DNA of 64,000 bases from Symbiodinium natans (lineage: Eukaryota; Sar; Dinophyceae; Suessiales; Symbiodiniaceae): contig CAJNDS010001313.1 in NCBI GenBank assembly GCA_905221605.1, positions 186,001 through 250,000 of the forward strand. The letters are read 5' to 3'. Below, in pieces: positions 37,101-46,419 of this stretch (positions are counted from its first letter, which is position 1; every line of letters starts with the position of its first letter). Under the pieces are notes generated by a model. It saw nothing but the letters and a program-made list of their open reading frames with translations. It was not told the origin of the DNA and made no database searches. The translations under genes were made by a program, and so were the position numbers.

Positions 37101-39743
37101 ATACGCTTTCTTACTACGATTTTTGATGTTTTTTTTTATCATACAAAGGTATACTATACGATATTGTGTTCTATGATACTCTATTCCACTATATAATATC
37201 ATTGTACTTTGTTTTAATATATACACATACATATATCATATGTTATGTTATGTTTTCCTACAGAACTAAATATACCATTATGACCAAAAAGCAATAAATA
37301 AAAACAAACTCTGACCACGGGACCGGGAAACCACGGGACCAGAGGACCGGAGGACCGGAGGACCAGAGGACCACGTGACCAGAGGACCTTAGGAGCACAG
37401 CACCAAGCAACCAAAGGCCAGAATACGTATGCTTTGAAGCAAGCTGGCACGACGTCTTCCTTGCTTTCTTTCTTTTGTGAAATTGCCTTTTTCTGTCTTT
37501 CTTGATTCCGGCCTTCCTTCTCCTTTTCCTTTTCCTTTTCCTTTTGCTTTTCCTTTCTTTTCCTTTCCTTTCCTTCCCTTCCTTCCCTGCTTCCTTGCTT
37601 CCTTGCTTCCTTGCTTCCTTGCTTCCTTCCTTCCTTCCTTGCTTCCTTGCTTCCTTGCTTCCTTCCTTCCTTCCTTCCTTCCTTCCTTCCTTCCTTCCTT
37701 CCTTCCTTCCTTCCTTCCTTCCTTCCTTCCTTCCTTCCTTCCTTCCTTCCCGTCCTTCCGTCCTTCCGCCCTTCCTTCCCTCCCTCCCTCCTTTTCTCCC
37801 TCCCTCCATCCCATTTTCTCTTTCTCCGTCGGAAGAACAGAAAAAATTATTTTTTGATCCTAAATAAATTTTTTCTTGATCCTAAATATTTTTTTTTTGA
37901 TCCGCATCCCTAGCCAGCCGACGAAGCCTGAAGACATCTCTGGCTCGCCTGCGCACACGCCAACATCTACCTGCAGCAGGGCGGCGGGCCAAGGGACGAC
38001 CCCGAAGTGGATGTTAGCTGCAGCCACCACGCAGGCATACATGCATAGGACCTCCCGTGGCCAAAGCACCTCGCTGAACGTTCTGCTTGCCCGGGCCCCT
38101 TTGCACACAACACCTGCCCTCCGTTTATGCCTTCCTCTTGGAAACCCGCGACAAATCCAAATTGCCAAATGCCCCAGCGACCTTCTTATGTATCATCCTC
38201 ATGCGTCAGCTCGGGCAGGAGGACGCGGAACTTAGAAAACATCATCAAAAACAACGCAGAGGATTCGAAAAACCCGAAACAACAGAAACAAGGTCGGCAA
38301 TGAAGCTTTGGAGAAGCTTCTCCAAAAACTGAAGCGGACGAAAGCACGGGAGCAATAAAACACAACGACAAACTCGGTTAACTGCAGCTGCATGGGTGTT
38401 CCGTTTTATGTAGTAGTTGCGGGTGCAACGAAACCAGCATTGCGCACCGTAAAAAATCATAAAACCCACTTTCTGCAACTGGAGCCCTCGAAAAATGGCC
38501 ACTCTTATACCCCTGCATCCCCCTGTTGTGATGAATTCCCACGCAAAAGCATTTCCTGTACATTGGCCATACTCGCCCCTTCCGTACCACGGCGAAATAC
38601 ACACTGTAGACCTAGTTTTCCTTCTGTTCCCGGATCTTTTTCTGGTTCCGACCGGTGTTTCTGAAACGCTCTTCACTCCGCCATTGACGAACCATGGCGG
38701 GTCGAGGATTAACTCGGCATTTCGCCTCACAGAGCCTTAGTCCTCACGCTAGAAACATCCCACTTGAGAGGGGCCAGGCTTGTTTTCGTCGGGGCTGAAC
38801 CCCTTGAGAGCATGAAAGTCGGGCCTAGTTCGTAACACAAGCTGTTGCGGGTCAAAGATGCGCATTCCAGGAGCACCCTCAACAGCATCTTGAGGTGTGC
38901 GGGAGGGCCCTTTATCACATCGTGGAACGATACCGCGCGCGCTTTTGTACGCCGGGCGAGGCCACCAGTGCGATTCTTTTTTGCTTCCAATCTCGTGAAC
39001 GTCGCCGGATTTATGGGGCCTCGTGAGGGTCAAGCCGCAAACCACGGAGCTCGCTTTCGCGACTTGAGGGATAGAGGCATGGCTGCAAAACTCAATCCCA
39101 AGCACCTTGCGACGACTTCAACCTCATGCTTGCAAGTCCACGGCACAACCGTTCCGTCCCGTTTGTCGCGACCCGCGTCTGCTTTTGCGAGGGTGCGACG
39201 TAGCAGCGGCAGCGCAGCATAGAGGACCAGCGAGATGAGCTCTGGACGACACTGGAGCCGATGCTTAGAGATCCTGGCAACGAGATGGGGAAATTCATCG
39301 TCATGCACATGCCCGACTCTAAGGAAGAGATGGGAAGAGCCTGCTCTGTACAGTGATAACATGCAAGATTCCCCTTGATCAGTCCTAAAGGAGATCGCGG
39401 CCAGGAGCCAACGCTCCGGCCCCGGACTCAGCATCATCTGCATCTTGGCCAGGACTGCACACAGTACGCCACGCAAGGTAACCAGCGCGGGCACGCCCCC
39501 CAAATGGTACAAAAGAGAGAAGGGGATGCAAAACAGCCACCAATGGTTGTGAAATGGAATGTGGCTGCTAGTGTATGTCCATTCCTCGTGTGTTGGAAAG
39601 CCTTGCCCGTGGAAAAGTATTTCATCTCCCAGACGGAGTTGCCACCAGACATCCTGCTCCCAAAGCCGGCCCATGCTGTTGGACGCGACCAGGGCGCAGA
39701 AAAGAAGATCAGCTGCCGATGAGACGTGTCGAGCACTCGCCAT
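34104..39743 (-). CDS. multi-pass membrane protein, bacterial GT-C (PMT/GT39)-like, four exons
   Basis: Proposed join: 39743-39397, 39273-39183, 38069-37971, 35324-34104, giving 586 codons with closed phases. The start is the ATG reading MASARHVSSAADLLF. Exon 1 carries the first helix and the loop EQDVWWQLRLGDEILFHGQG, followed by THEEWTY. Exon 2 has CRPELISLVLYAALPLL, and exon 3 has AAANIHFGVVPW. Exon 4 has DEWREF, several helices, then FGGYLLYWLP (about residue 373), the RHFADTRE segment and a soluble tail. This order (W-L-x-G loop, RPE, NxH, EW, GGYL...D.R) is that of a family of bacterial membrane proteins resembling lipid-linked-sugar glycosyltransferases of the GT-C fold. Activity is not proved, and acquisition from bacteria is an inference. 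The donors are GA, GC and GT. Intron 3 (37970-35325) contains a 2.26-kb repeat-bounded unit. Confidence 0.8.
35672..35762 (+). repeat. left inverted end: GGATCA(A)nTATTT units
   Basis: Four diverged units of GGATCAAAAAA followed by TATTT or TAATTTATTT. The reverse-complement array at 37846-37903 has three such units. Confidence 0.75.
35845..36095. repeat. ~51-bp tandem repeat, about five copies
   Basis: Diverged head-to-tail copies, each with AAATACTG, then TAGCAGCATTTCTGA, then CCAGAGGCTGC or a near variant. Open frames across it are repeat artefacts. Confidence 0.8.
36140..36760. repeat. AT-rich array of TATTATTGTATATT-like words
   Basis: About 620 bp made of variants of TATTGTATATTATTG, strongly T over A and very low in C on the plus strand. 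It contrasts sharply with the surrounding moderate-GC DNA. Confidence 0.85.
36753..37027. repeat. ~110-bp cassette, two copies plus a partial third
   Basis: Each copy starts CTCGCATCAT, continues GGTTTGGAA...ATTCATACGC (or a near variant), reaches a GCAGCGGGGGG run, then a GGGGGGCGCAG(A)CCCCCCC palindrome and CATTTGCAAACACAA. A remnant, GCTTTGAAGCAAGCT, recurs at about 37430-37445. The G-run/C-run palindromes can form hairpins or quadruplexes. Confidence 0.85.
37312..37392. repeat. ~9-bp minisatellite (GGACCAGAG-like)
   Basis: Variants of GACCACGGGACC, GAGGACCGG and AGAGGACC are tandemly arranged, about nine units. Confidence 0.75.
37486..37800. repeat. (CCTT)n pyrimidine microsatellite
   Basis: About 315 bp of pyrimidine, mainly CCTT, with CTTTT, GCTT and CCCT variants at its edges. 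Antisense frames translate to Gly-Arg-Lys-Glu runs and are not genes. Confidence 0.95.
38245..39020. other. intron 2 sequence, no further exon seen
   Basis: Lies within intron 2 of the membrane-protein gene. Open minus-strand frames occur, but none supplies an expected family motif or improves the join between exons 2 and 3. Confidence 0.4.
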
Positions 39744-40024
39744 CCCGAAAGATCTCCGCACGCAACCAATTGCAAAGGTTGATTGCGAGGACCCAAGCTT
39801 TTGCTCAGCTTTTAGCCAGACATTACAGCAGCGACATTACAGCAGCGACGACGTTAATCCAAACGATCCTGAGGAACTCTAAGACCGAAACCCTAATCCC
39901 CAGTCCTGCCATGTGCAGGCATAGCTACTGCACAGCCTATACCGAATCATTTGTGCAAAGCTAAAGCTCCCCAAGCTCAGGACCCGGGCCTCTCCAGACC
40001 ACTTGCACGGAAACAGCGCAGTAC

Positions 40025-40128
40025 CTGCATGCGCTCTGATGGCGTTTCTGAAGTCTTCTTTGTTTGAGCCGTCAAACTCATCGATGAAGGCAAGCGCGTC
40101 CGGTTTTTGGAAAGAGCCGCGAGGCTCC
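40025..40128 (-). CDS. candidate exon, unidentified
   Basis: Bounded by GAGACAG|G and CATGCAG|GTACTG, this 104-nt piece reads EPRGSFQKPDALAFIDEFDG then SNKEDFRNAIRAHA. Composition and both splice sites are convincing. It lies between the ClpP stop codon (40603) and the start of the membrane-protein gene (39743). It may be a 5' exon of the latter, a tiny separate gene, or part of a longer gene. No family is recognised. Confidence 0.45.
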
Positions 40129-40602
40129 CTGTCTCCAGGTGCCATGCAACAGTTGTTGCAGCGATTCAGTCTACATCTGACACATCCTGCCGTGCTTTCT
40201 TGATCGCGATGACCCCCCGTCTCTGCACATGCTTGCCGCGGTCATGGAAACAAAGCACAGCAGAAACGTCACGGTGTCTCTATGTGTGATCTATGTGTGT
40301 GCAGATGACAGGCTCTTGGACTCTTGGGGTCGCGTCAGACAAAATCACCCATGCAACACAACTTCCAGAACCAGTTGTTTCTCGAATGGCTGATGCTGGA
40401 TCTCGATCTCCAATATCTCGACCATGTGCAGCTCCTACGAACGGCTCGCGGCTCAGCTTTTGCCACCTGACACAACGGCTCGCTTTTTGCTTGCTCTGCC
40501 TCAAGACCTCCCTTCCCACGAGACCCAAAGACTCCCTGCACTGCCCTGCCATCACCGCAAAAAAAAGCAGGAAGCATCTGAGGATTAACGACAAAAGGAC
40601 TA

Positions 40603-42917
40603 TCAGAGGGCCCGCAAGCCTGTGACCAGTTCGGGCTTCGTGGGCTTCTTCAGCCTGGGCCAGCTCTTCGTCTCGATGACCTCCAACGGAAGCAAAGTGC
40701 ACAAAAAAGTCCGTGTTTTTGTTTTTGTTCTCCCTGCACTTCTCCTCCGGCCGCACCTCGTCTATGATGCCGTACCTCAGCGAAGGTGCACTATGTAGCA
40801 ACAACAAACCCTTTGCCAAGGTGAGATGCTATTCCCACGTGGTTGCTCTTCAACCCTTGTTGCAGTCCGGCTGCTTAGAGGCCTCTTCTGGCGTCATGTA
40901 GTAGTCACCTCAGGGTGGTCATATGGCATGGAGGAGCCCTTCATGGCTCGCTCGGTCGCAGCACAAGGTAATTTCACTTGCCACCGCGATTAGGCCCTGA
41001 TAGGCACTGTCGAATTGGTGTTGCCCAGGTGCGGTCACAGTCTTCAGCGACTGTGTCCAGGGGCTTGCCGGTGAAGTCCGACAAGTACCTTGCCACAAAC
41101 AGTGTTCTCCTTGCTAAAGCTTGCTCAGGAATTCAATGTAGGGCTTTGTGTGATGTGCGCGTAGCACCCGTTCTGAGCCAACACAAAAACAAGAATGCCA
41201 GCTTCCAGGATGCGTATTCAAAATCTCGCGCAAGAACAGGATCTCTTTCGCCTCTATCATGGAAAAACGGATGAGGCACGTGTGATGGCACGTGAAGTCA
41301 TACTTGCACGCTCTGTCTCACGAGGTCGAAACGGAACAAGATGCTGCCAAGAATGAAAGTCGTGGGGATTGTGTCTCACAGCCTGAATTTCGATGTCCGC
41401 CGCCTGGCCGCCAGCACCTCCCAGTGGCTGGTGAATCCTCAAAGGGTGGCCAATGCAATGCAAGCAGCAATGTGGCGGGATGTTTCCACGGGAGCATGGT
41501 ACATCTTGATACCCTGAAATCTGGGAGACTTTGGACTAAACATGGGTTTCCGCTGATCTTTACCCGGTAAAGGTTTCACATAGTTGGCGAGCTGCGCTGG
41601 TGGGGCCCGATGACAGGCTTGCAACTACATAAGGGCCTCAACAGCTTATCAGGCTTGCGAAACTGTTTCACTGTTCGCGGGCCCCGCTCGCCCTGGGACT
41701 TACGACTGAAAAGTATATGGGTTTTAACACCCAAGTCCAGGAACTCCGCTTTTCAGCAGTTCGTTGATGTTGCCAAAAGCAGCAAAACCCGAAACTTCAG
41801 CTACTCTTCAGCTGCAACATCCCACAGCTTGAGTTGTGCTTTTCAGCTCTTCCACCGCACCAAACCATAACCCCTCACTCTCAAAACTTTTGCATCGGAT
41901 CCGCGACTTCTTGGTCCAGCATGAAAAAAGCAGCTAAGCTCTTTTTCTCAACACTGAAATTTTGAATCCTTGCAGTTTGGTCGCTTCGTTCTTGTTGGGG
42001 CTAACACTTAAGGCCTTCGGGCGGAGGTGTCGGCTTTCTGTGAGGCCAGGTATGTGCTTGCAGCCCGTGCCTGTGCCGAGAAGTCACTCACTCAAGACTG
42101 GGAAGCAGCTTCGTTCTCCTTGACCCAACACAGCAGGCCAAGGCGCATGATGCGCGCGTTTGGCAGCGAGCGCCGCTTGCCCTTGGTACCTGACAGCTTC
42201 ACGATTCACGAACTCAGTTCGACATGGGCACGTTCTGGCACGTTCCACATGCACAGCCCATGCACACGCACAATGATGAGCCTGCGCCGAGTAAGAAGGC
42301 CCCCATGGATGCGGCCATGCCGTAGCACACGGTGGACACATCGCCTCTCGCCATGCCGGAGGTCTAAGAAGTCTAACAAGCAACTTGACAAGGCGCATGA
42401 TTCAACTTTTTGAACACCAAGGCACAGGGAACGAACTGCATGGCATCGAAGATTGCCATGCCCGCAGACACAGACCCACCTGTCAAGATCGATCATCAAC
42501 CGTTCATCAACCGTTACAGAGAGCGCTCGGCCAGCCTGGCGAGTTGATATAAATGGTGATATCCTTCTCGGCATCCTCACAGAGAAATCACCACAGCAGA
42601 TCTGAAGTTCACGGCGCTCTCTGCCTTTGCCATCACTCTTCGAATACTCTCTGAAATGTCGTATGGGTGCCAGCCACACTGTTCGAAGGGTGGGGGCGGC
42701 GTCCTGGTTGGCTAAATATAAGATCTGTGCTACCAGCACGTTGGCCATCTCATCATTAACTTCCCAGCCAGGCACAGCAACGCACATAGAGGGGTAGAAA
42801 TTGCGGCATTTCGCTCATGGGGATCGCCTGCCCGTTTAGCATCAGGATTCGATCCTGTAGCAACTTGGACATCACATCAATCGCGCCGGTGCCGGTGGAT
42901 ACCATTGGCATACGAAC
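40603..42917 (-). CDS. clpP: ClpP-type ATP-dependent protease subunit, at least 12 exons
   Basis: Exons: 42917-42828, 42760-42704, 42575-42536, 42479-42426, 42344-42282, 42189-42147, 41437-41383, 41251-41214, 41088-41033, 40908-40875, 40775-40757, 40680-40603. Together they give 208 residues plus stop, the length of a mature bacterial ClpP. The reading runs VRMPMVSTGTGAIDVMSKLL, NGQVNDEMANVLVAQILYL, DITIYINSPGGSVSAG, STVCYGMAASMGAFLL, LPNARIMIHQPLGGAGGQAA, FTGKPLDTVAEDCDRDYYM, EASKYGIIDEV. The catalytic Ser (about 93), His (118) and Asp (167) are all present, so a working serine peptidase of the ClpXP/ClpAP tetradecamer is expected in mitochondrion or plastid. At least seven donors are GC, two GT, one GA, and acceptors from exon 3 onward are AG|G. 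Only the exon 1/2 join (42827-42761) lacks a standard pair. The presequence lies upstream and is unresolved. Confidence 0.93.
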
Positions 42918-43396
42918 CTCAACAATTCTTGCACACTTAACCTGCTGTGTGACCCCACGCGTGCCTTCGCGTGCCTTCGTGCAAGAGAGGCTGCAATTAA
43001 CTTTGAACTTTTCTGAGCTAATTATGCGAACTACAAACCAGCACCCTAGGCACTGAAGCTGAATCGACACAACTTGGACCCATTCGGAACAAAGCACGGG
43101 TGGCACCCCTGGCGATGGCTGCGAAGGCTCTGCTCTTCGGGCGGTCCGTGGCCTCCAGGACTGTGTCTGCATCCCTGCTAAACACAGTGGCCGAATAGCG
43201 CTCAAGAGTCCACCAGCGACAGGTGCTCAAAATGCCGAAGACGGGTTGACAGGGACACAACTTGCAACCCTCCGTCGCGCCGGAGCGTGGCCGCGCCCAC
43301 AGCTACGAAGCCCAACAAGGCAGTGCTCGATGAAGCTATGGAGAACCTGACCATCAGAAGGCATTAAATGTGTGGTCACCTGGGCACGTGTGAGGC

Positions 43397-43651
43397 CTAG
43401 AGAAGCCCAGTGGCGCTCGCCCGCTGTGCCCGGTGAACCCAGTCGAAGTGTGCACGGCGCCGCGCGGCGGGCCCAGAAGGACGAAGCTGGAGCCTCAAAT
43501 CAGCAACATGTTGGTTAAGGAGGCACATCGACCCACTCTTTCGGGCCCGCGCGCTTGTCTCCACATATCTGCACCCGAGTCCACACAAGACCAAGCCACA
43601 GAGGCTGCCGAACGCCGCAAACGCGCAGGCAGCTGCCGCAATCTGTGTCAT
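43397..43651 (-). CDS. candidate targeting-presequence exon, possibly of the ClpP gene
   Basis: From an ATG at 43651 an 85-codon frame reads MTQIAAAACAFAAFGSLCGL, a strong hydrophobic signal-like start, followed by a region rich in Arg, Ser and Ala (RYVETSARARKSG). It lies just upstream of ClpP on the same strand. If joined to ClpP, it would suggest a bipartite (signal plus transit) leader of the plastid type. No join was demonstrated. Another Arg/Ala-rich frame near 43100-43200 (RAFAAIARGATRALF) could instead be a mitochondrial-type leader. Confidence 0.35.
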   Translation of the reverse strand: MTQIAAAACAFAAFGSLCGLVLCGLGCRYVETSARARKSGSMCLLNQHVADLRLQLRPSGPAARRRAHFDWVHRAQRASATGLL

Positions 43652-44543
43652 TGAAAGGGTAAACGGATTGACTTTGTAAATTGAAACGACTTGCCGGCTG
43701 TCACTTTTCACGGGCAGGATGCAGAACAAGAAGATGTGGCGGGGCAGGCAAGCAAGGCAAACAGCAAACACGGTTTTTTGTGATCTTCTTCTGGCCTTCA
43801 GCACTGGTGAGATCCGTTGGGAACAGCGGCGAATTGGGGATTGGATTGCTGAACATTGCAGGCATGCAGAACCCGGGCTGCGCACACACGAAGTCACCGA
43901 AGTGGATGAAATGAAGCCTTACGTGCCCTTGCATTGCCTGTATCTGAACGGCGCAGCCACGCAGTCGGCAGTGCACCAAGAAGCTCTGCTCCCCTTTGCG
44001 TGCACTTTGCGACTACCGCAGCCCAGTCCAACGGACCGTACTCTTTGGCTCTTGCCATTTCCTCGGGGGGGGGCCGGAACGTACCGCTTTCCCCTCAGCC
44101 GACCCTACGAGCCCGGGAAGATGTGTGTAGAACTATTCCCGATCTGCTTGAAAAATGAACCGACAAGATGCAAGATGCTCGCCCGCACTCTCTACAAACA
44201 TCACAACAAATAGGCTGATGCTCATAAAATACATGAGCTAGTAGATAAGAAGTCAGCAAGACAGCCATGTGCAGGCAGCTCCCGCGAATAAAACTTAGCC
44301 AGAACAAGCCGCGGGGCACTGGTGCCAAGATCTCGAATGGCTGGTCTACTCTTTGGCTACTGGCGGCAAAAAGCCCAGCACGGCTAAGTCCCAGCATGTC
44401 CGAGTACAGGGTGTGGTGTTCCGTCTGTACTGGCCACCTGAAGTATTAAAGATTTCCCCGTACCTGCAGATTTGCACAAAGTTACGTTACTAGCTGCTTT
44501 CGGCGAGGGCATGGTGGCCCTGCCTCCAGGCTGAAGCCTGGAT

Positions 44544-46411
44544 CTACTGAACTGCAATGTGCTCTACTGAGCCTTGCACTTTTTTCTGCTTCCCCTTGCG
44601 GCGCTCACCTCCATACATGTAGCGGGCCACGAAGTCGGGGCGCCGGTCGCGCATGGCTGTGCAAATCTCCTGGAACACCTGAGATGCCGGTGCAAAAACG
44701 GCAGCATCGTGCAATATCGTGTAAGATTGAAGTTCTCGGAAGAGAAGAAATCTAGGAAGTGGCCCACAAGAGCTTGTAGTGCCCTGCACCTTGAAGTTCT
44801 TGGTCCGCAAGGTGTCAAAGGCCATCACAAGTGGCAGAAGGTTCGTGGACTCTGTGTTCTGGCCACGCTCGGCCAGTTCCTCCCAAACGAAACAACCGAA
44901 ACAGCACTGCATTACTACATTGAATCACTGGGGCTTACTGCGCCCGAGCCTGCACGATGCAGAGGATGAACCACTTGGAGCAGAAGTCCTCGCACAAGGC
45001 TGTCGAAGCCACGCTGCTAGATTCCCGCTCATGCCAAACTAACCCGTGAGCATCGCATGCGACCTCTTGAAAGCGTATGGAGTTAGAGAGTCGTGCACGC
45101 AGCATGCACGCCATGCACTCTCCTTGCATGGAATGCAGGTCAGAGACACCAAGGCCGAGACAAGCACCTGAAGCTTCCAGGCCTTGGAGGGATTTAACTC
45201 GCTGCATGCCGCGAGAGCTGGGGAGGCCACGTGGCATTTTTTCCCAGCAGAAATCTCCAGAAATCTCCTATCCCCTTTGCATGGTCCCCTCTCCCAAGGC
45301 CTTGGGCCCACGATGTAGGAAAGAGCTTGCAGCGGCCTCTATGAGCTCCTGAGCGGCGCAGCGGCGCAGAACGCTTGGGGCGCTTCTGAAATCGACTCCA
45401 GCTGTTTTAATAAAAGCCCAACCTGTATGGTTCCCTGCATCTCTTCGGCCATCCGCGGCTGCCGTTTGGAGAGCTCGGCAATGCTCCACAAGAGATTCGT
45501 GATTTCGTAGCACTCACAGTCCTTCAAATCAATCCCTTTCCGGTCCGAGTGTGCAACTGAACGCCCAAGTACCGAAGTTTCTCAGCCGAGCCTGAAGCTT
45601 CTGTGCACCCACCCTGGTCAGGACCGCAAAGAGCTCCGGCCGGAAGAACCGGAGCACAGCACAAGACCAAGCGATAATGGTGCAGCAGTTGCCGGGCATG
45701 CTGTCCACCTGGCCGTGCAGCTCCTGGAAGGGCTTTTCAGGACGTCAGGTGTCGCAACAACTGAAAGCAGAGCATGGCACGGCGGCGCTGCTGCAAAAAA
45801 AGTTGCCATGGCCTGCTGAGACTTGAACTCTGCCACCTTACAGATACCGGTTGGTGCAGGGGGGGTTCTATGGGTAACCTCTGGGTTGCCATATGTTGCT
45901 AGGGTTGCTCGGATGTTTCGACATAAAAACACCAAGAGACCTCCATCATGAGCAGGAAAACCGGATCCTGGAGAGCTTCAAGATCTCAAAAATGCCCCTA
46001 CGTGCCGAGCATGAGCTTCAATGAGGGCGCAACACAAGATCTGAATTACTTCCAAGGGTCTGCTTTGATGCGATTTGCGCTTGCCTTGCAGCCTTCGCAT
46101 GCACGAGCCAGGCGGTGGACAGCCGTAGACAAGTTGACCCCATTGAGCTGGTGCAAATGCACCGCAACCACTCGCAGCACCTGCGACATACTGCGCTTGC
46201 TTGCGGAATGTTCCGCACGGCGAAGATGCACGATCAACTGATGATGTTGTTTTAATAAACCCATCCTGTTCTTGCCTTTCTGCATCTGGAGCTTAGAGAA
46301 CTCAAACTTATGTAGAACACCGTCGGCAATGAATTGGAAGCTCAAGACACTGTTCTTTACAGCCTTTGAAGCTGTTGCGAAGCCGGACATAGAGCCAATC
46401 ACCATGTACAT
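44544..46411 (-). CDS. helical-repeat protein resembling FASTK/OPR organelle RNA factors
   Basis: Several minus-strand exons share the Leu/Ala/Trp helix-pair rhythm of FAST-kinase or octotricopeptide proteins. These are VLRVVAVHLHQLNGVNLSTA (about 46120-46190), SMPGNCCTIIAWSCAVLRFF (about 45650-45700), YEITNLLWSIAELSKRQPRM (about 45450-45510), STNLLPLVMAFDTLRTKNFK (about 44790-44850) and VFQEICTAMRDRRPDFVARY (about 44615-44680). Donors CATACAG|GTTGGG and TATGGAG|GTGAGC and a CATCTCAG|G acceptor fit internal exons. These families bind organelle RNA in mitochondria or plastids and are greatly expanded in dinoflagellates. Assignment rests on pattern rather than a named domain. A C-terminal RAP domain was not found, and exon borders are only partly resolved. 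Confidence 0.5.
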
Positions 46412-46419
46412 CGCTGCTC

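Larger units (their letters stand above)
35655..37918. mobile_element. putative repeat-bounded insertion in intron 3
   Basis: The 11-bp word CCCTAGCCAGC occurs at 35655-35665 and again at 37908-37918 in the same orientation, like a target-site duplication. Just inside, the left end (35672-35762) carries GGATCAAAAAA...TATTT units, and the right end (37846-37903) carries the same units in reverse complement, so the ends are inverted repeats of about 60-90 bp. No transposase or reverse-transcriptase frame is present. The inside is almost entirely tandem and low-complexity DNA. If it is an element, it is non-autonomous. The alternative is an intronic satellite expanded in place. Confidence 0.55.

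Noticed and set aside
37258-37814. Gly-Arg-Lys-Glu repeat 'proteins' on the minus strand and Phe/Leu/Pro/Ser ones on the plus strand
   Set aside because: Direct translation of the (CCTT)n microsatellite.
35669-37918. Retrotransposon or autonomous DNA transposon inside the intron
   Set aside because: No reverse transcriptase, integrase or transposase motif in any frame. Only the terminal structure supports a mobile origin.
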